Shown piece after piece: positions 8,943-17,682 of a stretch of 64,000 nucleotides of DNA; position 1 is the first letter of the stretch; every line of letters begins with the position of its first letter. Position numbers and translations under genes: made by a program. The DNA lies in contig DAMBQR010000002.1 in assembly GCA_032055545.1 (NCBI GenBank), forward strand, positions 62,001-126,000. Direction: 5' to 3'. The DNA comes from Pseudescherichia sp032055545 (lineage in GTDB: Bacteria > Pseudomonadota > Gammaproteobacteria > Enterobacterales > Enterobacteriaceae). A model generated the notes under the pieces. That model had not been told where the DNA came from. It saw only the letters and a list, made by a program, of their open reading frames with translations, and searched no databases.

Positions 8943-9803
8943 ATGCTGAAGTATAGCCAAACCGCTAACATAGTTAATCTCGACAGCCACCGTCTTGGCC
9001 GCCCCTATCACCGATTGCCCAGCCTGTTTATGAGCAAATTTGATATTCTGGAGTCGCGGCTTGGTAACTACTTTTTAAAAAAACACCGTACGAATTTAAC
9101 CTTAAAAAAAATAGCGTGCGCGATCGATATCAAAAACAAAAATGCCGATCTGCTCGCCACGGACCTTGGCTATCTGGCCTTTGATATCGACAGGCCACTT
9201 CTGCTCACCATCCTCAATAATTTTTACGGCCTTAATAGTGACGAGGATGAAAGCAGCCACACCGCCCGGCTGCCAACAAAAACAGAGGCGCGCCTGCGTA
9301 CCCGGCTGGCCCTCGACCTCTGCCATCTTCTTTTCCACCAGGAGACATCGGGGCTACCGCTAAACGTAAAAGCAGATAACAGCACGCTTATTAGCCAGTG
9401 GGCTTACCAGATCACCTTTACGCTTGGTGACGATGCGGGCAGCGGCTTTCACATTCTGCTGGATAACGCCCATACCGACAGCTTTCTGAATATGCTGCGT
9501 CAAAAAGAGCGGCATCAAACCGATACCACCCCCCTTGACCGGAAAAACAGAAACCGGGCCGTGGTGAGCAAGCTGATCGAAACGCTCCCCCTGAGTCTCG
9601 ATGTCAAAATTGCAGCCTTAAGCATGGACGTTGCTTCGCTGACCGCTATCAAAACCGGGGACATATTCCCGCTTACGTTACCCGATACGTTCCCGGTATT
9701 TATCGGACAATCACCGCTGTTTCATGCGCTGATTGTTGAGGAGAACGACAGACTCTTTCTGTCTGACATTACCCCCACTGTTCCAGAGAAGACCTATGAA
9801 TAA
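8943..9803 (+). CDS. lfiM: Lateral flagellar switch protein LfiM (FliM family), divergent
   Basis: 286 residues, shorter than canonical FliM (about 334). FliM forms the middle of the C-ring and binds FliG and FliN. The central CheC-like fold and a C-terminal SpoA/FliN-like domain (about residues 210-275, LSLDVKIAALSMDVASLTAI) are discernible, and it is followed at once by lfiN. The N-terminus lacks the conserved EIDALL-type peptide that binds phospho-CheY in chemotactic FliM proteins. The first third is AT-rich and the protein is highly diverged, so the call relies partly on order (lfiM-N-P-Q-R-lfhB-lfhA is the Flag-2 order). Confidence 0.85.
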   Translation: MLKYSQTANIVNLDSHRLGRPYHRLPSLFMSKFDILESRLGNYFLKKHRTNLTLKKIACAIDIKNKNADLLATDLGYLAFDIDRPLLLTILNNFYGLNSDEDESSHTARLPTKTEARLRTRLALDLCHLLFHQETSGLPLNVKADNSTLISQWAYQITFTLGDDAGSGFHILLDNAHTDSFLNMLRQKERHQTDTTPLDRKNRNRAVVSKLIETLPLSLDVKIAALSMDVASLTAIKTGDIFPLTLPDTFPVFIGQSPLFHALIVEENDRLFLSDITPTVPEKTYE

Positions 9804-10152
9804 CCATCCCGATCCCCTTGACCAGGGCTTTGAACTCGCCGGTGAGAGTGCCGCGCCGTCCGACACCACGCCAGCCCGTAGCGCACCGCCGTTAACCGAC
9901 TCGATGGCGCTGCTCAAGCGTATTCCCGTCACGCTGACGCTGGAGGTCTCCTCCGTTGAGGTGATGCTTGCCGACCTGCTAAACATTAATGACGATACGG
10001 TCATTGAGCTTAATAAGCTGGCAGGAGAGCCGCTGGATATTAAGGTCAATAATATTCTGCTGGGCAAGGCGGAAGTGGTTGTGGTCAATGAGAAATATGG
10101 CCTGCGGGTGATTGAGTTTAATACTCGCGATATTAATGAACTGACGTCATGA
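9796..10152 (+). CDS. lfiN: Lateral flagellar switch protein LfiN (FliN family)
   Basis: 118 residues from the ATG at 9796, which overlaps the lfiM stop by eight bases; an in-frame start further upstream would only add residues lying inside lfiM. The SpoA (FliN) domain covers about residues 40-115: IPVTLTLEVSSVEVMLADLL, then LNKLAGEPLDIKVNNILLGKAEVVVVNEKYGLRV, a very clear FliN signature. FliN forms the base of the C-ring and docks the export ATPase complex through FliH. Ends four bases inside lfiP. Confidence 0.95.
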   Translation: MNNHPDPLDQGFELAGESAAPSDTTPARSAPPLTDSMALLKRIPVTLTLEVSSVEVMLADLLNINDDTVIELNKLAGEPLDIKVNNILLGKAEVVVVNEKYGLRVIEFNTRDINELTS

Positions 10153-10904
10153 TACGCCCTGTCTGCCTGCTGCTGGCCGCAAGCGCTCTGCTGATCCTCT
10201 CTCCTGCCGCTATGGCGCAGGGGGGCGATATCTCGCTGCTGCACGTCGTCAACAACGGTAATACGCAGGAGTACAGCGTCAAGATCCAGATACTGATCCT
10301 GATGACCCTGGTGGGCCTGCTGCCAACTCTGCTGCTGATGATGACCTGCTTTACCCGGTTTATTATCGTGCTCTCGCTGCTGCGCCAGGCGCTGGGTCTA
10401 CAGCAGACGCCGCCGAACCGAATTTTGATTGGTATCGCGCTGGTGTTAACCATGCTGGTGATGCGGCCCATCTGGCTGACCATCTATGAGCGCGCCGTGG
10501 TGCCCTTTGAGCAGGATGTCATCACGCTACCTCAGGCGCTGGAGACCGCCAGCGTACCGCTCAAACGCTTTATGCTGGCTCAGACCAGTAAAAAGGCGAT
10601 GGCGCAGATTATGACCATCGCAAATGCCAAAGGTGAGGCGCAGCAGCAGGACCTCTTTATCATTGTGCCCGCCTATATGCTCAGCGAGCTTAAAACGGCC
10701 TTCCAGATCGGCTTTATGATCTACATTCCGTTCCTGGTTATCGATCTGATTGTGGCCAGCGTGCTGATGGCCATGGGGATGATGATGCTTTCGCCACTCA
10801 TCGTCTCGCTGCCGTTTAAGCTGATGGTTTTTGTACTGATTGACGGCTGGTCACTGACCGTCGGCACGCTGACGGACAGCATTCGCGGGCTGGGGCTGGG
10901 ATAA
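10149..10904 (+). CDS. lfiP: Lateral flagellar export gate protein LfiP (FliP family)
   Basis: 251 residues with an N-terminal cleavable signal (ending near AMAQ, residue about 24) and four hydrophobic segments, as in FliP. FliP is the core of the FliPQR export channel in the MS-ring. Family segments present are LLPTLLLMMTCFTRFIIVLSLLRQALG and the C-terminal VIVSLPFKLMVFVLIDGW. The start overlaps the lfiN stop (ATGA). Co-transcribed with lfiQ and lfiR. Confidence 0.96.
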   Translation: MIRPVCLLLAASALLILSPAAMAQGGDISLLHVVNNGNTQEYSVKIQILILMTLVGLLPTLLLMMTCFTRFIIVLSLLRQALGLQQTPPNRILIGIALVLTMLVMRPIWLTIYERAVVPFEQDVITLPQALETASVPLKRFMLAQTSKKAMAQIMTIANAKGEAQQQDLFIIVPAYMLSELKTAFQIGFMIYIPFLVIDLIVASVLMAMGMMMLSPLIVSLPFKLMVFVLIDGWSLTVGTLTDSIRGLGLG

Positions 10905-10920
10905 TGAGCGAGGTAACGCC

Positions 10921-11193
10921 ATGCTGACCGTTGATATTGCCGCTGACCTCGTCGCCAGCGGCATTAAGGTCGTGATTATTCTGGTCTGCGTGCTGGTGGT
11001 TCCCAGCCTGCTGGTGGGCCTGTGCGTCAGTATCTTCCAGGCCGTAACTCAGATTAACGAACAGACCCTCAGCTTTCTACCGCGGCTGATCGTGACGCTG
11101 GTTGTGCTGGGCGTCTGTGGCAAGTGGATGATTGTGCAGATCAACGATCTCTGCACTCACCTCTTCGCGCAGGCCGCGCTGATGGTGGGCTAA
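10921..11193 (+). CDS. lfiQ: Lateral flagellar export gate protein LfiQ (FliQ family)
   Basis: 90 residues with two transmembrane helices, the FliQ size and plan. The segment VGLCVSIFQAVTQINEQTLSFLPRL is the strongly conserved FliQ/SpaQ signature. Four copies wrap the FliP5-FliR core in known export gates. It starts 16 bases after lfiP and ends one base before lfiR. Confidence 0.96.
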   Translation: MLTVDIAADLVASGIKVVIILVCVLVVPSLLVGLCVSIFQAVTQINEQTLSFLPRLIVTLVVLGVCGKWMIVQINDLCTHLFAQAALMVG

Positions 11194-11194
11194 G

Positions 11195-11974
11195 ATGAAC
11201 CCGCTTGACGTCACTCAGTTTAGTCACCTGGCGCTGGGGCTATGGTATCCCTTCGTGCGGATTATGGCCTTTATACAGTACGGACCGATATTTGATAGCA
11301 AAGCCTTCAGCGTGCGCATCCGTATTATCATTTCGCTGGCGCTGGCCGTTATTCTGACCCCGCTGGTAAACCCGCCTGTACCGCAGGGGCTGCTGAACCT
11401 GCGCACGATTATCCTCACCGTTGAGCAGATCCTGTGGGGCGTGCTGTTTGGGCTAATGATGCAGTTTATCTACCTCACGCTTCAGCTCGCCGGACAGATC
11501 CTCTCTTTTAATATGGGTATGAGCATGGCGGTGATGAACGATCCCAACAGCGGAGCTTCAACCACGGTGCTGGCAGAGTTTATCTATATCTATGCGGCGC
11601 TCCTCTTCTTTGCCGTAGATGGACATCTGCTGCTGGTGAGCATTCTCTATAAAGGCTTTATCTACTGGCCGCCGGGCAGCGCACTCCAGCCGCAGACGCT
11701 GCGCAGCATCTCCCTCGCTCTGGGCTGGGTATTCACCTCTGCGGTGCTTCTGGCGCTGCCGGCAACCTTTATTATGCTGATCGTTCAGGGCGGATTTGGC
11801 CTGCTTAACCGTATCTCCCCGGCGCTCAATCTCTTTTCGCTGGGCTTTCCTGTCGCCATGCTGGCGGGACTGATCTGCTTTGCGGGCCTGATCTCAGCGC
11901 TGCCGGACCACTATCTACTGCTGGTTAACCGGGTGCTGGCAGAGTTTGATGCCCTACGGGGGACGCATGGCTGA
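11195..11974 (+). CDS. lfiR: Lateral flagellar export gate protein LfiR (FliR family)
   Basis: 259 residues with about six hydrophobic segments, as in FliR. FliR occupies one position in the FliP5-FliR ring that forms the export channel. Conserved features include FMIPFxR-type start (WYPFVRIMAFIQYGPIFDSKAFSVRIRI), and the GMSMAVMNDPNSGASTTVL segment in the first cytoplasmic/periplasmic turn. It overlaps the start of lfhB by eight bases when lfhB begins at 11967. Confidence 0.95.
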   Translation: MNPLDVTQFSHLALGLWYPFVRIMAFIQYGPIFDSKAFSVRIRIIISLALAVILTPLVNPPVPQGLLNLRTIILTVEQILWGVLFGLMMQFIYLTLQLAGQILSFNMGMSMAVMNDPNSGASTTVLAEFIYIYAALLFFAVDGHLLLVSILYKGFIYWPPGSALQPQTLRSISLALGWVFTSAVLLALPATFIMLIVQGGFGLLNRISPALNLFSLGFPVAMLAGLICFAGLISALPDHYLLLVNRVLAEFDALRGTHG

Positions 11975-13106
11975 CGCGGCAAGTGAAGAGAAGACCGAAA
12001 AGCCCTCGGCACAGAAGCGGCGTAAGGCGCGGGAAGAGGGGCAGCTCCCACGCTCAAAGGATATGGGGCTTGCCGCCAGCCTGCTGGCCGCTTTTATCGT
12101 GGTCAGCAACAGCTTTCACTGGTATCGGGATTTTGTGCATGAAGCCTTTTTGACCGTGCATCAGTATGGGCCGCGTATCGGCAACCCAGCGATCCTGGGT
12201 CAGTTTCTCCAGCATAACCTGCTAATAATGTGCAAATTTATTATTACTCTAATCCCAATACCGCTGGCGGCGCTTTTCGCTTCCCTGATACCAGGAGGCT
12301 GGAATTTTTCGCTGAAAAAGATCGTCCCCGATCTCGCAAAAATCAGCCCGCTGAAGGGGATAGGCCGCCTCTTCTCCAGCGAGCAGCTTATTGACGTCGG
12401 CAAGATGATGATCAAAAGCCTGCTGGTTCTGCTGCTGCTGGCAATCAGCCTTCGCTACCACGTTAGCGCTTTTCTCGACCTGCAAAGCCGCTACTTTGCG
12501 CCTGCGGTTAGCGAGGGGCTGGCGCTCTATCAGGATGTGATGCTAAACGTGGTCATGCTGTTTATCCTGTTCGCCCTACTCGACGTTCCTCTGTCTAAAT
12601 ATATGTTTAGCAAAGGGTTGAGGATGACGAAGCAGGAGGTAAAGGACGAGTATAAAAATCAGGAGGGCAGTCCGGAGATCAAAGCCAGAGTACGGCGGCT
12701 ACAGCGGCAGATGGCGCTGGGACAGATCCGCCGCGTGGTGCCGCAAGCCGACGTGGTGATAGCTAACCCCACCCACTTTGCGGTGGCGTTGCAGTACGAC
12801 CAGGCGCGGGCGGCGGCCCCGTTTGTGGTGGCGAAAGGCACCGACGAGGTGGCACGCTACATTCGCGAGGTCGCCCAGGAGTATCAGGTTGAAGTCGTGG
12901 AGTTTCCGAAGCTGGCCCGCGCGATCTACTACACCACCCAGATTAACCAGCAGATCCCTTACCAGCTTTTTCGGGCAATCGCCCATGTCCTGACCTACGT
13001 CCTGCAGCTTAAAGCCTGGCGGGCTGGCACGCAGGCGCGGCCCGCGCTAAATCGCCATATATCCATTCCGAAAGAGGTCCTGAAGCAGGATGCAGAAACA
13101 GATTAA
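11967..13106 (+). CDS. lfhB: Lateral flagellar export switch protein LfhB (FlhB family)
   Basis: 379 residues from the ATG at 11967, which follows a GGGG ribosome site and gives the normal FlhB opening (MADAASEEKTEKPSAQKRRKARE). Four transmembrane segments precede the cytoplasmic autoprotease domain with the NPTH cleavage site at residues 267-270. FlhB changes substrate specificity from rod/hook to filament, working with the hook-length ruler (LafE here). An ATG seven codons upstream is possible but lies further into lfiR. Confidence 0.96.
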   Translation: MADAASEEKTEKPSAQKRRKAREEGQLPRSKDMGLAASLLAAFIVVSNSFHWYRDFVHEAFLTVHQYGPRIGNPAILGQFLQHNLLIMCKFIITLIPIPLAALFASLIPGGWNFSLKKIVPDLAKISPLKGIGRLFSSEQLIDVGKMMIKSLLVLLLLAISLRYHVSAFLDLQSRYFAPAVSEGLALYQDVMLNVVMLFILFALLDVPLSKYMFSKGLRMTKQEVKDEYKNQEGSPEIKARVRRLQRQMALGQIRRVVPQADVVIANPTHFAVALQYDQARAAAPFVVAKGTDEVARYIREVAQEYQVEVVEFPKLARAIYYTTQINQQIPYQLFRAIAHVLTYVLQLKAWRAGTQARPALNRHISIPKEVLKQDAETD

Positions 13107-15183
13107 ACACCTCATGACAACGTTGCGCGGCAGCCGACCCGGCGTCCCCTTGCTTTTACTGGCTATTCTGGCCATGGTGATCCTGCCGTTGCCGCCCATG
13201 CTGCTGGATACGCTCTTCACCTTTAACATTGTGCTGGCGGTGCTGGTGCTACTGGTCAGCGTCTCGACTAAACGACCGCTGGACTTCAGCCTGTTCCCAA
13301 CGGTGCTGCTCATTACCACCCTGATGCGCCTGACCCTTAACGTCGCCTCAACTCGCGTGGTGCTGCTGTACGGTCACGAGGGGATCGGCGCGGCGGGCAA
13401 AGTCATTGAGTCCTTTGGCCAGGTGGTGATTGGCGGCAACTTTGTCGTCGGGTTTGTGGTGTTTATCATCCTGATGATCATCAACTTTATCGTGGTGACC
13501 AAGGGAGCGGAGCGTATCTCTGAGGTATCGGCGCGCTTTACGCTGGACGCTATGCCGGGTAAGCAGATGGCGATTGATGCCGACCTCAACGCCGGGCTGA
13601 TCAACCAGGCCCAGGCGCAGGCCCGCCGTAAAGAGGTGACCAGCGAGGCGGATTTTTATGGCGCAATGGACGGCGCCTCTAAGTTCGTGCGCGGCGACGC
13701 CATCGCCGGGATGCTGATCCTGGCCATCAACCTCATTGGCGGCGTCTGCATCGGCATCTTCAAATACCATCTTAACGCCGAGGCCGCTTTCCAGCAGTAT
13801 GTGCTGATGACCATCGGCGACGGTCTGGTGGCGCAGATCCCCTCTCTGCTGCTGTCAACGGCGGCGGCGATTATCGTCACCCGGGTGAGCGACAGCGGCG
13901 ATATCTCCAGTGCCGTTAAGGCGCAGCTGCTGGCTTCACCGGCACCGATCTACACTGCGGGCGGGGTGATGTTCGTGCTGGCTATCGTACCGGGAATGCC
14001 ACACCTCCCCTTTCTGCTCTTCTCCGCTCTGCTGATCTTTACCGGCTGGCGACAGAGCAAGCGGCCGCAGGCAGCGCAAACCGATGAACAAAGCCTTGCC
14101 ACGCTAAGCAAGTCGCTGACGGAAAACAGTGAGCAGCAGGTGAGCTGGGAAACGATCCCGCTGATTGAGCCGATTAGCCTGAGCCTCGGCTACCGCCTAA
14201 TCTCGCTGCTCGACAAGGCCAACGGCAGTCCGTTGACCCAGCGTATGCGCGGCTTGCGCCAGGCGATCTCCGAGAGCAACGGCCTGCTGCTGCCGGAGAT
14301 CCGCATCCGCGAGAACTTTCGCCTCAAGCCGACCCAGTACGCTATTTATATCAACGGTATTCAAGCCGACGGCGGCGATATCCCCGCCGATAAACTGATG
14401 GCGCTACCCTCAGCGGAAACCTATGGTGAAATTGACGGTTCGCCGGGAACGGATCCGGCCTATGGAATGCCCGTCATCTGGATCGCCGCAGAGCAAAAAA
14501 CCAAAGCGCTCAATCTCGGCTATCAGGTCATCGATCCGGCGAGCATTATCGCTACTCACCTCAATAAGGTGGTCACCCGCTTTATTCCTGACCTGTTTAA
14601 CTATGATGACGTGACGCAGCTGCACAACCGGCTCGCGTCGCTGGCCCCGAAGCTGGCGGAGGATCTCGCCAGCGCGCTAAACTACAGCCAGGCGTTGAAA
14701 GTCTACCGGGCGCTGCTTACCGAGCGCGTTTCGCTGCGCGATATCGTGACTATCGCCACCGTGCTGGTCGCCAGCAGCGCGGTGACCAGGGATCCTATCC
14801 TGCTGGTCGCGGACGTGCGTCTTGCCCTGCGCCGAAGCATCACCCACGGGCTGGTTCGCAATGAGGCGCTGGCGGTCTATACGTTAAATAACGAGCTGGA
14901 GAACCTGCTGATTGGCGTGGTGAATCAGGCCCAGCAGAGCGGGAAAGTAGTACTCGACAGCGTGCCGCTCGATCCCAATATGCTGAGCCAGTTCCAGCAA
15001 AATATGCCCCTGGTCCATGAGCAGATGAAGGCGGCGGGCAGAGAGCCAGTGCTGCTGGTTGCCCCGCAGCTGCGCCCGCTGCTGGCCCGCTACGCACGCC
15101 TGTTTGCCAGCGGCCTGCAGGTACTCTCCTATAACGAGGTGCCCGACGAGCTGGAGATAAAAATCCTCGGTACGCTCAGCTAG
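13090..15183 (+). CDS. lfhA: Lateral flagellar export gate protein LfhA (FlhA family)
   Basis: 697 residues, full FlhA length. FlhA forms the nonameric cytoplasmic ring that receives chaperone-substrate complexes. Eight hydrophobic segments occupy the N-terminal half, with the FHIPEP-region equivalents (TLMRLTLNVASTRVVLLYGHEG) clear; the cytoplasmic domain runs from about residue 330 to the end. In E. coli K-12 the orthologue survives only as the fhiA remnant; here it is intact. It overlaps lfhB by 17 bases and converges with yafL, their stop codons overlapping by four bases with no terminator between. Confidence 0.96.
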   Translation: MQKQIKHLMTTLRGSRPGVPLLLLAILAMVILPLPPMLLDTLFTFNIVLAVLVLLVSVSTKRPLDFSLFPTVLLITTLMRLTLNVASTRVVLLYGHEGIGAAGKVIESFGQVVIGGNFVVGFVVFIILMIINFIVVTKGAERISEVSARFTLDAMPGKQMAIDADLNAGLINQAQAQARRKEVTSEADFYGAMDGASKFVRGDAIAGMLILAINLIGGVCIGIFKYHLNAEAAFQQYVLMTIGDGLVAQIPSLLLSTAAAIIVTRVSDSGDISSAVKAQLLASPAPIYTAGGVMFVLAIVPGMPHLPFLLFSALLIFTGWRQSKRPQAAQTDEQSLATLSKSLTENSEQQVSWETIPLIEPISLSLGYRLISLLDKANGSPLTQRMRGLRQAISESNGLLLPEIRIRENFRLKPTQYAIYINGIQADGGDIPADKLMALPSAETYGEIDGSPGTDPAYGMPVIWIAAEQKTKALNLGYQVIDPASIIATHLNKVVTRFIPDLFNYDDVTQLHNRLASLAPKLAEDLASALNYSQALKVYRALLTERVSLRDIVTIATVLVASSAVTRDPILLVADVRLALRRSITHGLVRNEALAVYTLNNELENLLIGVVNQAQQSGKVVLDSVPLDPNMLSQFQQNMPLVHEQMKAAGREPVLLVAPQLRPLLARYARLFASGLQVLSYNEVPDELEIKILGTLS

Positions 15184-15866
15184 CCAGGGGAACGGACGGT
15201 ACTGTTCAGCAGGATGCGCCTGCCGCCTAAGTAGTGCGCCTGCCAGAAAGCGTCCGTCAGGTCGCTGATGCGTATGCGCTCTCCGGTGCGTGGTGACTCG
15301 ATAAAACGACCCTCGCCAAGATAGACGCCCATATGGTCGGCCTTATTACGGGTGTGAATGGCAAAAAAGAGCAGGTCGCCGCGTTTAAGCTCGTTATCCG
15401 CCACGCTCTGCGCCAGCCGGTAGCGGTACATTTCGTTGGCGGTGCGCGGCAGCCGGGCCGCCAGCAGCGGGTTAAAGGCATAAAAGACCAGCCCGCTGCA
15501 GTCAAACCCCTCCTCCGGGGTTTCTCCGCCCCAAACGTAGGGCTTGCCAAGCTGCGCCTGCAGGCGGCGTATTGCTTTTTCAATTATGGGTTGAAGATGC
15601 AGGGTATTGGCCGGAAACGGCGTGGTAAACCACTCGGGGTGACGTTGCAGGATGGCGCGGTTCTGCGCCCGCAGCGCGGCTTTCGCCTCGCGGTTACCGC
15701 GGATCGTTGGCGTAGGGGCAGGATGTTTTGCCTTCGCTTTCGCCAGTAACAGACGGTTCTGCATTCGCTGGCGAGCGGTGGTTTTTTCCGCCGCCTCTGC
15801 CGGAAACAAAGGCGCGAGCGCGACGGTAATCAGTAGCCCAGCCAGCAGCGGTTTAGCGAGGCGCAT
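15180..15866 (-). CDS. yafL: Exported NlpC/P60 peptidoglycan endopeptidase, YafL-like
   Basis: 228 residues with a signal peptide (cleavage near AEA, residue 26) and no lipobox cysteine. The C-terminal NlpC/P60 domain starts at about residue 96: GKPYVWGG at 107-114, catalytic Cys123 in FDCSGLVFY, His178 in ADHMGVYLG. Such enzymes cut D-Glu-diaminopimelate bonds in peptidoglycan stems. As I recall it, E. coli YafL shares the ARQRMQNR stretch, LPRTANEMY and FIESPRTGE segments and is encoded next to the Flag-2 remnants fhiA and mbhA. Here the start lies 14 bases inside lafU, so it is the last gene of the motor operon. A role in letting the lateral basal body or stator cross the wall is inference. 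Confidence 0.85.
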   Translation of the reverse strand: MRLAKPLLAGLLITVALAPLFPAEAAEKTTARQRMQNRLLLAKAKAKHPAPTPTIRGNREAKAALRAQNRAILQRHPEWFTTPFPANTLHLQPIIEKAIRRLQAQLGKPYVWGGETPEEGFDCSGLVFYAFNPLLAARLPRTANEMYRYRLAQSVADNELKRGDLLFFAIHTRNKADHMGVYLGEGRFIESPRTGERIRISDLTDAFWQAHYLGGRRILLNSTVRSPG

Positions 15867-16800
15867 GCGTTGCCGATTGCGCGGGGGGCCGTTCCAGCTT
15901 GCTGGCCAGCGGCTTAACGATCTTTTCCCCCTGCGCGCCGAAGAATTGATAGAGCGTGTCGGCAGCCGAGTGGGTTAACACCATGATCTCAATTCGTCGG
16001 TTGTTTGACCCGGCTGGATTATTGGCATCCAGAAGCATCCGATCGGCCATCGCACTGACCTGCATCACCTTATCCCCCGGCATCCCCGCCTGCTCCATAA
16101 CCCGTCGGGCAGAGAGCGCGCGATCCCCGGAGAGGTTCCAGTTATTATAGCCAGCCCCCTTGTAACGCATGGCGTCGGTATGGCCGGTAATGATCAACTT
16201 GTTATCCAGCGAGTTGAAAATGGGCGTCAGCTCGGTCAACAGCGCCTGAAAGAAGGGCATGATCGTGGCGCTGCCGCGTTCAAACATGCTGCGCTTCTGA
16301 TTATCCTTGATCAAAATACGCAGCCCCTGAGGCACGATCTCCATCTCAAGATTGCTCTCCATATGGACCTTCAGGGCAATCTCGTTAATGCTGTTGGCTA
16401 GCTCCCCCAGCTCCCGCACGGATTTTTGTCTCATGCGCATTGCGGCGCTGCTGGCCTCCTGCGTCTTTTTCAGCTGCCCCGGGCTGGCTGTTTTCGCCTG
16501 CTCTTTGCTGCGGCTCTCTACGGGAGGCACCACCTTCTGCGGAAGATGGCTTAGCGGGGCGATGATCCCACCGCCGAAAAAGATGGACTGTCCGTGCAGG
16601 GCGGCCACAATATCCTCCCGATCGGACTGGCTGACGCTGTTAACAATCCACAAGGTCATAAACAGGGCCATCATCGCCAGCGTAAAATCGGCAAAGGCCA
16701 CTTTCCAGGCTCCGCCGTGGTGCCCGGCATGACTCTTTTTGATCTGCCGACGAATGATGGTGGTTTTCTTTCCACGATCGCGTCGGTTTGCGGCCGCCAT
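15853..16800 (-). CDS. lafU: Lateral flagellar stator protein LafU (MotB family)
   Basis: 315 residues. Short basic cytoplasmic N-terminus (KKTTIIRRQIKKSHAGHHGG), a single membrane helix from about residue 32 (WKVAFADFTLAMMALFMTLWIV) containing the proton-binding aspartate Asp38, then an OmpA-type peptidoglycan-binding domain (about 165-275, LIITGHTDA and NRRIEIMV motifs). This is a proton-type MotB. In E. coli K-12 the orthologue is the truncated mbhA; here it is complete. It overlaps lafT by one base and yafL by 14. Confidence 0.95.
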   Translation of the reverse strand: MAAANRRDRGKKTTIIRRQIKKSHAGHHGGAWKVAFADFTLAMMALFMTLWIVNSVSQSDREDIVAALHGQSIFFGGGIIAPLSHLPQKVVPPVESRSKEQAKTASPGQLKKTQEASSAAMRMRQKSVRELGELANSINEIALKVHMESNLEMEIVPQGLRILIKDNQKRSMFERGSATIMPFFQALLTELTPIFNSLDNKLIITGHTDAMRYKGAGYNNWNLSGDRALSARRVMEQAGMPGDKVMQVSAMADRMLLDANNPAGSNNRRIEIMVLTHSAADTLYQFFGAQGEKIVKPLASKLERPPAQSATHAPR

Positions 16801-17666
16801 TACTCCTCCTCCTCCAGCATGGCGTTGACCCAGGCGTCAAGGTTGGCAAAGGTTGGCTTCGACGCCAGATGCAGCAGCTTGCGCCCGGCATCCACCGCAA
16901 GCAGCGTCGGCTTGCCCCCTGCCTGGGCCACCAGCACGGTGCGCACACACTCCAGCAGAGAGTGCTCGGCTCGCGCCTGCTGCTCCATCGCATTCGCCAG
17001 CGGATCCATAAAGCAGTAGCAAAAGAAGACGCCGAGAAAAGTCCCCACCAGCGCAGCCGCCACCTTCAGGCCAATCAGCGCAATCGAACCGTCAATAGAC
17101 TGCATGGTAATGATGATCCCCAGCACCGCCGCGCAGATCCCAAACCCGGGCATCGCCTCTGCCGTACGCTGCAGCGAGCGAGAAGGCGTGAGCAGCTCCT
17201 CCTCAATGGTCTCCAGCTCCTGATCGAGGATCCCCTCCAGCTCGTGGGCATCGATTTTACCCATCGCCATCAGCCGAAAGTTGTCGGCTATAAACATGAC
17301 CAGCCGCTTCTGTTTCAGTATCAGCGGAAATTTCTGGAATATCGTGCTCTCTTCCGGCTGCTCGATATGCTGGTCCAGCATACGTAGCCCGCCGGTTTGA
17401 ACCATTTCGAGCAGCTCATACAGGCACATTAAAAGCTGGCGCTGGAACTCCGCGCCGAGATTCTTCTTGCTGATTACGCCTTTAATCTGATGGGCTATTT
17501 CGCGCAGGACGTGTAGCGGGTTAGCAATAATCATCGAGCCGATGCCCGCGCCGATAATAATCATAATTTCTGCGGGCTGCCAGATAGCCACCAGCTGGCC
17601 ACCCTCAACAAAATAGCCGCCAAAAACACAGCCCAGTATAATTAACAAACCTAATATTTTTTGCAT
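16800..17666 (-). CDS. lafT: Lateral flagellar stator protein LafT (MotA family)
   Basis: 288 residues, MotA length. Hydrophobic segments at about 1-22, 30-50, 170-190 and 200-225 match the four-helix MotA plan, with a large cytoplasmic loop between the second and third. The MotA-typical LSRSLQRTAEAMPGFGICAAVLGIIITM-like segment (the proton-channel helix) is present around 160-185. Five MotA subunits surround two MotB subunits and drive LfiG. Encoded just before lafU and 16 bases after lafS. Confidence 0.95.
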   Translation of the reverse strand: MQKILGLLIILGCVFGGYFVEGGQLVAIWQPAEIMIIIGAGIGSMIIANPLHVLREIAHQIKGVISKKNLGAEFQRQLLMCLYELLEMVQTGGLRMLDQHIEQPEESTIFQKFPLILKQKRLVMFIADNFRLMAMGKIDAHELEGILDQELETIEEELLTPSRSLQRTAEAMPGFGICAAVLGIIITMQSIDGSIALIGLKVAAALVGTFLGVFFCYCFMDPLANAMEQQARAEHSLLECVRTVLVAQAGGKPTLLAVDAGRKLLHLASKPTFANLDAWVNAMLEEEE

Positions 17667-17682
17667 GAATATCCCGCAACGA

